Assembly (NCBI RefSeq): GCF_030815985.1
Contig: NZ_JAUSXM010000001.1
Location: 4,588,001 to 4,652,000 of the forward strand
Origin: Paenibacillus sp. W2I17
Lineage (GTDB): Bacteria; Bacillota; Bacilli; Paenibacillales; Paenibacillaceae
Length of the DNA stretch: 64,000 nt
Direction: 5' to 3'
Shown one piece after another: positions 43,477-51,951 of the stretch. A program made the translations under genes and the position numbers. The notes under the pieces are model-generated. The model had not been told where the DNA came from and did not search any database. It saw only the letters and a program-made list of their open reading frames with translations. How positions within the stretch are numbered: the stretch's first letter is position 1; each line of letters opens with the position of its first letter.

Positions 43477-44382
43477 ATGAGCAAGGCCAACGAGGTAGTT
43501 GTAACTTCACAAAAGGTTGATAAAAGCCCCTCCAGCTTGAGTATTTTATGGAGGGAGCTTGTCAGAGATAAGGTGGCACTAATCTCGCTCATTTTTTTGG
43601 GCTTGGTCATGTTGCTGGTATATGGCACGTCTCTCATTCTGAATCAGGATGATATCGTACGCGTGGATCTGTTTGCCTTATATGAACCGCCATCCGCGAA
43701 ATATTGGCTTGGAACGGACTATGGAGGTCGTGATGTATTTGGCCAACTGGTCATCGGTACACGTAACTCCCTGACCATTGGAATTATCGTAACGTTAATG
43801 ACTGGCTTCATAGGTATCTTAATTGGCCTTTTATCCGGTTATTTCGGTGGAATGATAGACAATCTGTTTATGCGTGTTGTTGATTTCTTCATGATCCTTC
43901 CAATGTTGATGATTGTTATCGCGTTTGTTACGGCAGTACCGAAATACAATATCATCTCGTTCTCTCTAATCATGACGGCATTTCTCTGGATGGGTATCGC
44001 CAGATTGATTCGCTCCAAAGCATTACAGGAACGGGAACTGGATTATGTAAAAGCTTCAAAAACATTGGGCTCTTCTCATCTGAAGATTATGCTCTCACAG
44101 GTTCTTCCGAATCTGAGCTCCATTATTATTGTAACGATGACATTGAACCTCGCTGCCAACATTGGCCTCGAATCCGGGCTGTCTTTCCTCGGGTTTGGTT
44201 TTCCCGAAAGTACGCCTAGTCTTGGAACACTCGTAAGTTATGCACGTAATCCGCAAACCCTGGAGTCCAGATGGTGGATATGGCTACCCGCATCGGTACT
44301 GATTTTGGTATTGATGTTGAGTATAAATAATGTCGGTCAAGCCCTAAAGCGTGCGACTGATGCAAGACAAAGAAGAGGTTAA
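43477..44382 (+). CDS. oppC: Oligopeptide ABC transporter permease OppC
   Basis: Second permease. The 301-residue protein has an N-terminal cytoplasmic tail, the OppC_N motif (LWRELVRDKVALISLIF), six membrane segments, and the coupling motif ELDYVKASKTLGSSHLKIML. The motif LGTDYGGRDVFGQLVIGTRN is typical of OppC/DppC. GGGGTG precedes the ATG, 29 bp after oppB. Confidence 0.94.
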   Translation: MSKANEVVVTSQKVDKSPSSLSILWRELVRDKVALISLIFLGLVMLLVYGTSLILNQDDIVRVDLFALYEPPSAKYWLGTDYGGRDVFGQLVIGTRNSLTIGIIVTLMTGFIGILIGLLSGYFGGMIDNLFMRVVDFFMILPMLMIVIAFVTAVPKYNIISFSLIMTAFLWMGIARLIRSKALQERELDYVKASKTLGSSHLKIMLSQVLPNLSSIIIVTMTLNLAANIGLESGLSFLGFGFPESTPSLGTLVSYARNPQTLESRWWIWLPASVLILVLMLSINNVGQALKRATDARQRRG

Positions 44383-44401
44383 AAAAAGGGAGGAAAGGTT
44401 C

Positions 44402-46228
44402 ATGAAAAAGGGATTATTTTCACGGGGACTATTTTTCACGATGATGCTGGTCTTTGTATTGGTGCTCGCAGCGTGCTCTGAGAAAGAAGCAGCTACTCCA
44501 GCTCCAGCTTCCAACACAGAAGAGGGAAAAACGGAGGAAAAACCTGCTAATGAAGAGGGCGTTTACTCCATTGAAGACTTCAACAATGTCAAAACGAATG
44601 AGGGTACTGCGATCGAGGGTGGATCGATTACATTCGGACTTGTATCGGATACTGCTTTTGAAGGTACACTGAACTTTAACTTCTATTCCGGTAACCCGGA
44701 TGCTCAGGTTCTTCAATGGTTTGATGAAGGTTTGCTGACTTGGGATAAAGACTATGTGTACACCAATGATGGTGCTGCAACATATGAGACTTCCGAAGAT
44801 GGCAAAACGTTCACACTGACCATTCGCGACAATGTAAACTGGCATGATGGCAAGCCGGTAACGGCTGAAGATCTGCAGTTTGCTTATGAAGTGATCGGTA
44901 ACAAAGCGTATGATGGTCCACGTTACGACTCCAACTTCACTAGTGTAGTAGGTATGGACGAGTATCATGCTGGAAAAGCAAAAACAATCTCTGGTATTAA
45001 AGTGCTGAGCGACAAACAAATCAGCATTACGTATAAAGAATCTACTCCGTCCCTGCTGACAGGTGGCGTATGGACATATCCATTGGCTAAACATATCTTC
45101 GGAGATATGGATGTAGCAAAAATGTCTTCTTCCAAAGAAGTACGTGAAAAACCAATTGGTTTTGGTCCATTTAAAGTGGATGTTATCACTCCAGGTGAGT
45201 CTGTAACTTTTGTTAAAAACGATGACTACTGGCGTGGAGCTCCAAAACTGGATAGTGTAACTCTGAAAGTTATCAACCCGACAACGGTTGTTCAAGAACT
45301 GAAATCTGGCGGGGTAGATCTCGTGGATGCATTCCCGACAGATCAATACAAAGACAATGCTAACCTGTCCAACGTAGAATTCCTGGGCACAATCGATCGT
45401 GCTTATACGTACATCGGTTTCAAACTGGGTACGTGGGATGAAGAGAACGGAAAAGTTGTAAGCAATGCCGAAGCAAAAATGGGCGACAAAAACTTGCGTA
45501 AAGCAATGTGGATGGCTGTAGATAACGATCAAGTAGGTAAACGTTTCTATAATGGCCTGCGTTGGAATGCAACAACCCTGATTCCACCGTCTCACCCAGA
45601 ATTCCATGATTCGAACAATCCAGGTGTAGCATATGATCCAGAAGCAGCGAAAGCATTGCTTGACGAAGCTGGTTACAAAATGGATGGTGAATTCCGTACG
45701 AATCCGGATGGAACACCACTCGAAATCAACTTTGTATCCATGACTGGTGGCGACACAGCTGAACCATTGGCTCGTTATTATGTTCAATCATGGGCAGCTA
45801 TTGGTTTGAAAGTAAACCTGGAAATGGTTGAGTTCAACAGCTTCTATGACCGTGTAGGTAACACAGGTAAAGATGATCCGAACATTGATATGTATCAAGC
45901 AGCATGGGGCGTTGGTATTGACGTAGATCCATCTGGTCTGTATGGCCGTGATGCACTCTACAACTTCTCCAGATTCTCCAGCGAAGAGAATGACAAATTG
46001 CTGGCACAAGGTATCTCTGCTGAAGCATTTGATGTAGACAAGCGTAAAGAGATCTACAATCAATGGCAGCAATACATGGTAGATGAAGTTCCTGTATTCC
46101 CTACACTGTATCGTGCAGTTGTAGCACCAGTTAACAAACGTGTAATGAACTATGCGATTGGTGATGGAACAGGCGTTTACCTGAGCGACCTGCAAGTTAA
46201 TGCAGACAAAGCAGTTGTAGCTGAGTAA
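44402..46228 (+). CDS. oppA: Oligopeptide-binding lipoprotein OppA
   Basis: Extracellular substrate-binding lipoprotein (SBP family 5). The 608-residue protein has a lipoprotein signal peptide with lipobox LVLAAC (lipidated Cys25), then a Glu/Ala/Pro-rich tether and the SBP_bac_5 fold (FTLTIRDNVNWHDGKPVTAE, PIGFGPFKVDVITPGESVTF, KNLRKAMWMAVDNDQV). It captures peptides and delivers them to OppBC. GGGAGG upstream fixes the start; a longer frame overlapping oppC lacks a signal peptide. Being last (DFBCA) differs from the common ABCDF order. A probable terminator follows at about 46337-46388. Codon use is strongly biased, suggesting high expression. Confidence 0.95.
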   Translation: MKKGLFSRGLFFTMMLVFVLVLAACSEKEAATPAPASNTEEGKTEEKPANEEGVYSIEDFNNVKTNEGTAIEGGSITFGLVSDTAFEGTLNFNFYSGNPDAQVLQWFDEGLLTWDKDYVYTNDGAATYETSEDGKTFTLTIRDNVNWHDGKPVTAEDLQFAYEVIGNKAYDGPRYDSNFTSVVGMDEYHAGKAKTISGIKVLSDKQISITYKESTPSLLTGGVWTYPLAKHIFGDMDVAKMSSSKEVREKPIGFGPFKVDVITPGESVTFVKNDDYWRGAPKLDSVTLKVINPTTVVQELKSGGVDLVDAFPTDQYKDNANLSNVEFLGTIDRAYTYIGFKLGTWDEENGKVVSNAEAKMGDKNLRKAMWMAVDNDQVGKRFYNGLRWNATTLIPPSHPEFHDSNNPGVAYDPEAAKALLDEAGYKMDGEFRTNPDGTPLEINFVSMTGGDTAEPLARYYVQSWAAIGLKVNLEMVEFNSFYDRVGNTGKDDPNIDMYQAAWGVGIDVDPSGLYGRDALYNFSRFSSEENDKLLAQGISAEAFDVDKRKEIYNQWQQYMVDEVPVFPTLYRAVVAPVNKRVMNYAIGDGTGVYLSDLQVNADKAVVAE

Positions 46229-46336
46229 TACATTCTTAAATTAGCAGCTGTAAGGATTGGGGTCCTTTAAGAAGTCGGTTGCTAGATTATTAATGAAGAA
46301 TTCTCCTGGGAAAATGAATAAAAAGTGTCTTTAAAA

Positions 46337-46388
46337 ACATGGATTCTGTACACTCTGGCATGGGTGTATGGGGTTCATGTTTTTTTTG
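46337..46388 (+). terminator. Probable opp operon terminator
   Basis: AACATGGA / TTCATGTT (one G-U) with an inner TACAC/GTGTA helix, followed by eight T. About 110 bp after oppA. Confidence 0.7.
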
Positions 46389-46482
46389 TAACCAAAAAAT
46401 AAAAAAAATTTAACTTTTTTTCAAAAAAGTGCAGACAAAATGCCTCTTTACTTCGTCTATATAGGTAAGAGGTGATCATCTT

Positions 46483-47373
46483 ATGAAAAAATGGTGGAAA
46501 CGGGCAGGCATGCTGCTGGCTCTCTTGCTTATTATATATTTGGGTATGAAACCGGAGATGCTGGTAGGCAAACCGGGAATTAAAGCTGAATCTGCGGTAT
46601 TAATGGATATGAACTCTGAACAGATCTTAATGGATTTTAACGGCTCCGAAGAGATTGCTCCGGCAGGCGTCAGTAAGTTGATGACAGAACTGTTAGTAAT
46701 GGAGGCCGTGATCAATGGTGATATAGGCTGGAATGATCTTGTTAATGTGAGTCTGTATGCCAGCTCCGTGGGGGGGAGTCAACTGACCCTGAAACAGGGA
46801 GAGCAATTCACCGTTCAGGAGTTGTTCGAGATCGTAGCTGTCTATTCAGCCAATGATGCAGCGGTTGCTCTGGCTGAACATATCAGTGGTACAGAGCAGA
46901 AGTTCGTTCTACAGATGAATCAGAAAGCTACTCAGATTGGACTTTCTGAGGATACACAATTCACGAATTCAACGGGCCTCAGTGAAAAGCTACTTGGTCC
47001 TAACCGTCCGATGGAAATACAAGGGCAGACCTTAATGACGGCTATAGATGCATGCAAGCTAGCGCGATATCTGCTGAATAACCATCCCGAGATTTTAAGA
47101 ATCTCCAGTCAAATGCAAGTATCAATGCACCAAAAAGGGATGTACATGAGCAACACGAACTGGATGTTGTCCTCTATTGGTGGGCCGTATGCTTACGATG
47201 GGAATGACGGATTGAAGACAGGGTATGATGAAGATTCCGGATATCATTTTGTGGGGACAGCTGAACGTGATGGCAAAAGACTGATATCAGTTGTATTTGG
47301 AACAGATACTCGTGAAGGGCGTTTTGTGGAGACTCGGAAGTTGTTCAACTATGGATTTTCGGGCTCAAAATAA
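46483..47373 (+). CDS. D-alanyl-D-alanine carboxypeptidase-like protein, nucleophile Ser missing
   Basis: The 296-residue protein belongs to the S11 penicillin-binding/carboxypeptidase family (DacA/DacF type), normally trimming the last D-Ala from peptidoglycan stem peptides. It has one N-terminal membrane or signal segment (about residues 8-21). The SxN motif is YSAND (Ser122, Asn124) and the KTG motif is DGLKTGY (Lys245-Gly247). The first motif, normally S-x-x-K in PASxTK, reads P-A-G-V-S-K, so the nucleophilic serine is Gly62 with Lys65 kept. Ser to Gly needs only AGC to GGC. The protein is therefore probably catalytically inactive, unless the base is a sequence error. The short C-terminus lacks the usual second domain and membrane anchor of PBP5. 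A single gene. Confidence 0.85.
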   Translation: MKKWWKRAGMLLALLLIIYLGMKPEMLVGKPGIKAESAVLMDMNSEQILMDFNGSEEIAPAGVSKLMTELLVMEAVINGDIGWNDLVNVSLYASSVGGSQLTLKQGEQFTVQELFEIVAVYSANDAAVALAEHISGTEQKFVLQMNQKATQIGLSEDTQFTNSTGLSEKLLGPNRPMEIQGQTLMTAIDACKLARYLLNNHPEILRISSQMQVSMHQKGMYMSNTNWMLSSIGGPYAYDGNDGLKTGYDEDSGYHFVGTAERDGKRLISVVFGTDTREGRFVETRKLFNYGFSGSK

Positions 47374-47492
47374 AAGGGCGTACATAGGCATCATCAAGGA
47401 GACCTTCAGGGCGCCAATGATCCACCTGTCAAACAAACCGAGTCAGACCAGATTATTGAAGCATTACGCAAGCGTTAGTACGTAGATAAGAC

Positions 47493-47540
47493 ATGAGGGC
47501 TGTCCCGCAGGTTCGATTGAACGTGTGGCAGCTCTATTTT
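47493..47540 (+). terminator. Possible terminator after the carboxypeptidase-like gene
   Basis: AGGGCTG / CAGCTCT arms (with G-U pairing) and an inner GTTC/GAAC helix, followed by ATTTTA. Imperfect. The 47374-47710 gap otherwise holds only the next promoter. Confidence 0.45.
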
Positions 47541-47583
47541 ATCGAATCAGATGTAAATTGAGCCATATATCCATATTATTAAA

Positions 47584-47627
47584 TTGACATATGGTTTTCT
47601 TTTGTTTTAAAATGACCAGTGAGTCAT
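47584..47627 (+). promoter_or_regulatory. MFS gene promoter with palindromic operator
   Basis: -35 TTGACA (47584-47589) with -10 TAAAAT (47608-47613, 18 bp). The palindrome ATGACCAGTGAGTCAT (arms ATGAC/GTCAT, 47612-47627) overlaps the -10, a layout typical of a TetR- or MarR-type repressor site. No such regulator is encoded nearby. Confidence 0.5.
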
Positions 47628-47710
47628 TATTATTCAATTCAGTTTAATATATATGTACCAAACCAACTGTACGATACTGAATTTACGATCTGATCGGGAG
47701 GTAACATGTG

Positions 47711-49297
47711 ATGCAAAAACAAATGAAATGGCCGCTAATCCTTTTTGCCATAGGGGTATTTATGGCTGCGCTGGATAACGGGATCATCACCTCTTCACTG
47801 ACCACCTTAAATGCATCATTTGGTGTGTCGCCAACATGGGGAGCATGGACGATTACGCTTTACACGCTTGGGCTTGCGGTGAGTGTACCTATTGCAGGCA
47901 AACTGTCGGACCGTTATGGTCGCAAGAAGCTATTTTTGATTGAAGTGGCGTTGTTTGGGATCGGGTCCCTGCTTGTCGCGCTGAGCACATCGTTTACCTT
48001 TTTCCTGATTGCTCGTGTCATTCAAGCTTTGGGCGGTGGTGGGATTTTTATCATTGCCAGCTCATACGTATTAAGCAAGTTCCCGGCGGAGCGACAAGGT
48101 ACAGCCTTGGGTCTGCTGGGAGGGATGAATGGTGTTGCCGCTATCTTGGGACCCAATGTCGGTGCTTTTATACTGGATCTGACTGGCAACTGGCATTGGT
48201 TATTCCTGATTAACGTGCCTATCGCCATTCTGCTATTCATAGCAGGTATTCGATTTATTCAGGAAGAGCAGGAACTGAATCGTGCAGCAGTGGACTGGAG
48301 CGGTATTGCTGTCCTAACGTTGGGTGTACTCAGTTTAATGTATAGCTTCAGCAATCTGGACGGTGTGAACATGCTTCAAAGCCTGGGATCACCGATGTTC
48401 TACGGTTTCTTCTTGGCAGGTGTAATCATTCTGGTGCTCTTTTACTTCATGGAAAAAAGGCTGGAAGGATCTGAACGTGAACCTGTTGTATCGACACAGC
48501 TTCTGGGCATTGCGTCCTTTCGCTGGACGCTGTTGATTGCCTTTTTCTCCGGAGCCATTCTGGCCTCGGTGATCTTTATTCCCGGATTTGTTGAGCAATA
48601 TCTCGGCGTATCCAATACGGCTTCCGGGTACTGGTTTACTCCGCTTGCGCTGGCATCTGGCATCGGGGCAGGTGGAGGTGGATACCTCGTTGACCGCAAA
48701 GGGCCAATCTGGACGTTATCGGTTGCGGGGCTGCTATCTGCCATTGGATTCCTGCTGTTCCCGCTATGGGTGGAGCATATCTGGCAATTTGTCATCGCGA
48801 GTACACTCGTAGGTATCGGTTTCGGCATGATGCTTGGTGCGCCAGTTAACGTACTTGTCACGGAACAGGCGGGGGAGAACAACAAAGGCATCGCGGTAGC
48901 GACCAGCTCGTTATTCCGCCAGATGGCGATGGCTATTGCACCTACGATTTTCGCTGGATTCCTGGCACGTTCTTTCATTAATCTGGGGTCCAACATTCAG
49001 GCAGGATTCGCTGACAAAGGAATTCAGGTGCCTCCGGAGATGCTGGAGCAATATGCATCGGGTGGAGCAGCAGGGAGTGATGTATCCAGTCTGACAGAGG
49101 GCCTGTCCCAGATTCCTGATGAAGGCATCCGTGATGTGTTGCTCCAGGCAGTGCATCAAACGACAGGGCAGGGTTACAATGGCCTTTTCTGGTCTGCGGT
49201 GGTATTCAGCGTGCTTACGCTGGTAGCTGCGCTTATAACGGGACGTCTGCGTCAAAAAGAGAAGAGTCATCATGTGGAAAGTGTATCCACAAACTGA
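47711..49297 (+). CDS. MFS multidrug exporter, DHA2 (EmrB/QacA) type
   Basis: A drug:H+ antiporter-like major facilitator. The 528-residue length and hydrophobic pattern fit 14 membrane segments. Motif A appears as GKLSDRYGRKKLF and the DHA2-type motif D1 as MAALDNGIITSSLTTL at the N-terminus; motif C-like GGMNGVAAILGPNVG follows. Substrate cannot be predicted. The start is ATG with GGGAGG eight bases upstream; GTG one codon earlier is possible. Its promoter carries a palindromic operator. Confidence 0.9.
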   Translation: MQKQMKWPLILFAIGVFMAALDNGIITSSLTTLNASFGVSPTWGAWTITLYTLGLAVSVPIAGKLSDRYGRKKLFLIEVALFGIGSLLVALSTSFTFFLIARVIQALGGGGIFIIASSYVLSKFPAERQGTALGLLGGMNGVAAILGPNVGAFILDLTGNWHWLFLINVPIAILLFIAGIRFIQEEQELNRAAVDWSGIAVLTLGVLSLMYSFSNLDGVNMLQSLGSPMFYGFFLAGVIILVLFYFMEKRLEGSEREPVVSTQLLGIASFRWTLLIAFFSGAILASVIFIPGFVEQYLGVSNTASGYWFTPLALASGIGAGGGGYLVDRKGPIWTLSVAGLLSAIGFLLFPLWVEHIWQFVIASTLVGIGFGMMLGAPVNVLVTEQAGENNKGIAVATSSLFRQMAMAIAPTIFAGFLARSFINLGSNIQAGFADKGIQVPPEMLEQYASGGAAGSDVSSLTEGLSQIPDEGIRDVLLQAVHQTTGQGYNGLFWSAVVFSVLTLVAALITGRLRQKEKSHHVESVSTN

Positions 49298-49315
49298 TTT
49301 GATAACGTTAGAAAT

Positions 49316-49366
49316 GAAGAGGACAGTGTACCTTTTGTAGCTAAAAAGGAGTCGCTGTTCTTTTCA
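49316..49366 (+). terminator. Probable MFS gene terminator
   Basis: AAGAGGACAG / CTGTTCTTTT with inner CCTTTT/AAAAGG helix and a T-rich end, 20 bp after the MFS stop. The rest of the 49298-49734 gap has a small TTACCTT/AAGGTAA hairpin near 49587-49607 but no gene. Confidence 0.6.
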
Positions 49367-49734
49367 ATTTAACCGGATTGTAACTTTTCTTGCTCCTGCA
49401 ATGATTACAATAGAACGAGCGTAAGCGGTGTCTTGATTCCAGAGAGAGAAAACTTCAGTGAACACCGAGTCACAAGGCATCCCAGACGTTTAATTGGTAT
49501 TATATAAGTTGAACGAATCGTTACACTTCATCACTGCGAGTTCAGAATAACCTTCCGATCGCTGTTATCCCCAGATTTTTTTAAATTACCTTATTCAAAA
49601 GGTAAAAATCCGTTGATAAAGGCGAGCGCTACGCTTCTTCAGGTTTTTTCTGACCTCTCCGTTATTAGTGTAAATATTAGATGAAACTTATATATCAGGC
49701 AGTATCATTTCGATAGTGAAGAAGGAATTAATGG

Positions 49735-50769
49735 ATGAAAAGCAGAACTAAAGATAAGAAGAAGAAAAGAAGAAAAGGCCTATATATAACGCTCGTTTCA
49801 CTTGTTGTTTTGTTAATCGGAGGTTATTTGTTCCGTCAGCAACTTGCTGTAGCGGCATTTGATCTGTTTCTCGCCGGTTCGGTAGAAGATCAGTTATCCC
49901 GTTCTTATGTACCGCAAGAAGGCAATAACACGCCTGATCCAACGGTATACCGTAAGGAACCTTTCTCCGTATTACTGCTCGGTTCGGATAAACGCGCCTA
50001 TGAGAAGACGCGTGGACGTTCCGATACCGTCATCTATGCTGTAGTTCGTCCCAAGGAATCCCGTGTGCTGTTGGTATCCATTCCACGTGATACGTATGTG
50101 CAGATTGTAGGACGGGATGCCAACAAGGACGGCGAAGATGATTATGATAAGCTGGCGCATGCCTATGCTTTTGGTGGGGAGAATATGTCCATCAATACCG
50201 TGGAGAAATTTCTTGATGCTGATGTGGGTTATTATGCAACGATCAACTTCGACGGAATCAAAAAAGTGGTTGATGCGCTTGGTGGTGTAAAACTGCCAAT
50301 TGATGAGGACATTGTGAACAAGAACCCGGATCATGTGCAATTCACGATTGAAGGCGGTAAGCCGATCTATGACGGGCAGGAAGCACTGTATTATGTAAGA
50401 TACCGTGAGGATAGCGATTTTAATCGTACCAAGCGGCAGCAGATTTTCCTGAACGCGATGGCGAATGAGATGCTGAATTTGAATCAAATCGCCAAAATTC
50501 CGGAATTGATTCAGATCATGGGAGACAGCTTCCAGACGGATATGCGAGCTTCTTTTATTATTGATCTGGCTAAACAAGTGCTTACTCAGGAGAAACCACA
50601 GATTTCAAGCTTCACCATTCTGGGTGAGGGGATGAAAAAAGACGGTATCTACTATGGTCAGGCTGACGAGAAAGATGTCCAATATGCCAAAGAGCTGATT
50701 AACAACTGGATGGATCAATCGACCCCAGCCGGTGAAGTAATGATCCCTGACCGGCAAAAGATTGAATAA
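49735..50769 (+). CDS. LytR-CpsA-Psr (LCP) family cell-wall ligase
   Basis: LCP enzymes transfer wall teichoic acids or other undecaprenyl-linked glycopolymers to peptidoglycan at the outer membrane face. The 344-residue protein has a highly basic N-terminus (KDKKKKRRKG), one membrane segment (about residues 17-37), and the LCP domain with SVLLLGSDKRAYEKTRGRSD, VLLVSIPRDTYVQI, INTVEKFLDADVGYYATINF and YVRYREDSDFNRTKRQQIFL. The conserved Asp and Arg residues of the family are in place. AAGGAA precedes the ATG. Single gene with a terminator (CAGCAG/CTGCTG then T run, about 50806-50842). Confidence 0.93.
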   Translation: MKSRTKDKKKKRRKGLYITLVSLVVLLIGGYLFRQQLAVAAFDLFLAGSVEDQLSRSYVPQEGNNTPDPTVYRKEPFSVLLLGSDKRAYEKTRGRSDTVIYAVVRPKESRVLLVSIPRDTYVQIVGRDANKDGEDDYDKLAHAYAFGGENMSINTVEKFLDADVGYYATINFDGIKKVVDALGGVKLPIDEDIVNKNPDHVQFTIEGGKPIYDGQEALYYVRYREDSDFNRTKRQQIFLNAMANEMLNLNQIAKIPELIQIMGDSFQTDMRASFIIDLAKQVLTQEKPQISSFTILGEGMKKDGIYYGQADEKDVQYAKELINNWMDQSTPAGEVMIPDRQKIE

Positions 50770-50805
50770 CCAATTCCATACCAATGATGTGTTGTAGACC
50801 ACAAT

Positions 50806-50842
50806 CAGCAGTACGTTTATTCGCGGGCTGCTGTTTTTTTTC
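50806..50842 (+). terminator. LCP gene terminator
   Basis: TCAGCAG arm pairs with CTGCTG, with an interrupted inner helix (ACG/CGC), and is followed by eight T. Confidence 0.7.
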
Positions 50843-50953
50843 TTTGTAGTGAGAACTATTATCCTTTTGGAACATCCTGCGTTCTGATCCGTATAATATA
50901 AGTTGAGCGAGATAAGTTGAACGAAGAAATTCACAAGGAGGATACACAAGGGT

Positions 50954-51379
50954 ATGAACATCGCATTTTTTTTGCTACCCAAACAAGAGGTTACGTGTGT
51001 GACGTCGGATTCTACGCTGCGGCAAACGTTGGAACGGATGGAATATCATCGTTTTACGGCGGTACCCATTTTGAATAAAGAGGGCAAATATATTGGTACG
51101 GTTACCGAAGGCGACTTACTGTGGTATATGAAGAATGCCGAGGGAAAGATTTCATTTGAAAACGCTTCAAAGTTCTTGCTCAAGGACGTTCCACTTCGTT
51201 TGGATATTAAACCCGTATCCATTGACGCCAACATGGAGGACCTGATTAATCTGGCTAAAGTGCAGAACTTTGTTCCTGTGGTAGATGATATGGATCGGTT
51301 CATTGGTATTGTCAGACGGAGTCAGATTATTGAGTACTGCGAGGGCATTGTAGCCAAAGAATCGATCAAGGCTAAATAA
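50954..51379 (+). CDS. CBS-domain pair protein
   Basis: The 141-residue protein consists of two CBS motifs: TSDSTLRQTLERMEYHRFTA with VPILNKEGKYIGTVTEGDLL, and PVSIDANMEDLINLAKVQNF with VPVVDDMDRFIGIVRRSQII. CBS pairs bind adenosine nucleotides and often act as sensors; some Bacillus examples bind c-di-AMP. The ligand and target here are unknown. AAGGAGGA lies upstream of the ATG. It is a single gene, followed by a hairpin terminator. Confidence 0.85.
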   Translation: MNIAFFLLPKQEVTCVTSDSTLRQTLERMEYHRFTAVPILNKEGKYIGTVTEGDLLWYMKNAEGKISFENASKFLLKDVPLRLDIKPVSIDANMEDLINLAKVQNFVPVVDDMDRFIGIVRRSQIIEYCEGIVAKESIKAK

Positions 51380-51549
51380 GGCGGTTACGAATTTAAACAT
51401 TATTGTGTCATTAGGGATAATCACAGCCGTCCGGTATCATGTTAAACTTAAGAAGTCCTGAACCAGGGGCGCATTCGAAGTTTTTTACAAATAAATAGGT
51501 CGATAGGATGTACGGAGGACTCCGCATAAGTACCTGACATCAGTTTCGG

Positions 51550-51577
51550 AGAACTTCTCCGCTTTTTGGGGTAATTT
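51550..51577 (+). terminator. Terminator with upstream hairpin
   Basis: CGGAGA / TCTCCG (3-nt loop) followed by CTTTTTGG. About 35 bp upstream is a second hairpin, CGGAG/CTCCG (51512-51523), whose arms could pair alternatively with this one. It may be the CBS gene terminator or part of a structured leader. Confidence 0.6.
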
Positions 51578-51597
51578 TGCGGGCCCTCTTTTTATGC

Positions 51598-51603
51598 TAT
51601 AAT
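51598..51603 (+). promoter_or_regulatory. Extended -10 promoter of the MazG-like/yybS/gdpP operon
   Basis: TGCTATAAT (51595-51603) is an extended -10; the -35 (TTTTGC, 17 bp upstream) is weak. It lies about 40 bp upstream of the MazG-like gene. Confidence 0.5.
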
Positions 51604-51643
51604 CGAGAATAAAGCTTTTTCGGGGGAGAGTGACTTTCGCCAA

Positions 51644-51946
51644 ATGCCTAAAGAACTGGATGTAGCCAAACGCGCTAAAGTGATTGAATGGCTGAAAACC
51701 GAAGTGCTTGATCAGGTATCCCGATTATTCAAGGCGTTATGGGAAGGCAGTACAACTCGAATCGGGGACAGTCTTGCCAGTTTGATTATGAGTAGTTACA
51801 TATTGGGCCGCAGGCTCGGTATTCCTTTCAAGGATCTGGATGCACTGCTAGTTGAGAAGTTGAAAAAGCATAAACAGGAAGGTCACCAGCTTGAAGACTG
51901 GTACCAGGATATTTCCGCGCTAGAAGATCATATGCGTAAGAGGTGA
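51644..51946 (+). CDS. MazG-like family protein
   Basis: The 100-residue helical protein resembles MazG-like proteins found upstream of yybS in Bacillales. Recognisable parts are RAKVIEWLKTEVLDQVSRLF, GDSLASLIMSSYILGRRLGI and DLDALLVEKLKKHKQEGHQL. The usual EExxE metal cluster of MazG nucleotide pyrophosphohydrolases is not obvious, so activity is uncertain. The ribosome binding site is loose (GGGGGAG about 12 bases away). Its stop overlaps the ribosome binding site of yybS, suggesting an operon with yybS, gdpP, rplI and dnaB. Confidence 0.6.
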   Translation: MPKELDVAKRAKVIEWLKTEVLDQVSRLFKALWEGSTTRIGDSLASLIMSSYILGRRLGIPFKDLDALLVEKLKKHKQEGHQLEDWYQDISALEDHMRKR

Positions 51947-51951
51947 ATTTG

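Noticed and set aside
44429..45787. A 452-codon open frame on the minus strand inside oppA
   Set aside because: It is antisense to a highly biased, clearly conserved lipoprotein gene, has no ribosome binding site, and its translation (rich in Cys, Phe, Ile, Tyr) looks like no protein. It is a shadow of codon bias.
49731..49751. Six-codon upstream frame overlapping the LCP start
   Set aside because: The ATG at 49731 is four bases before the real start and out of frame; nothing supports regulated translation.
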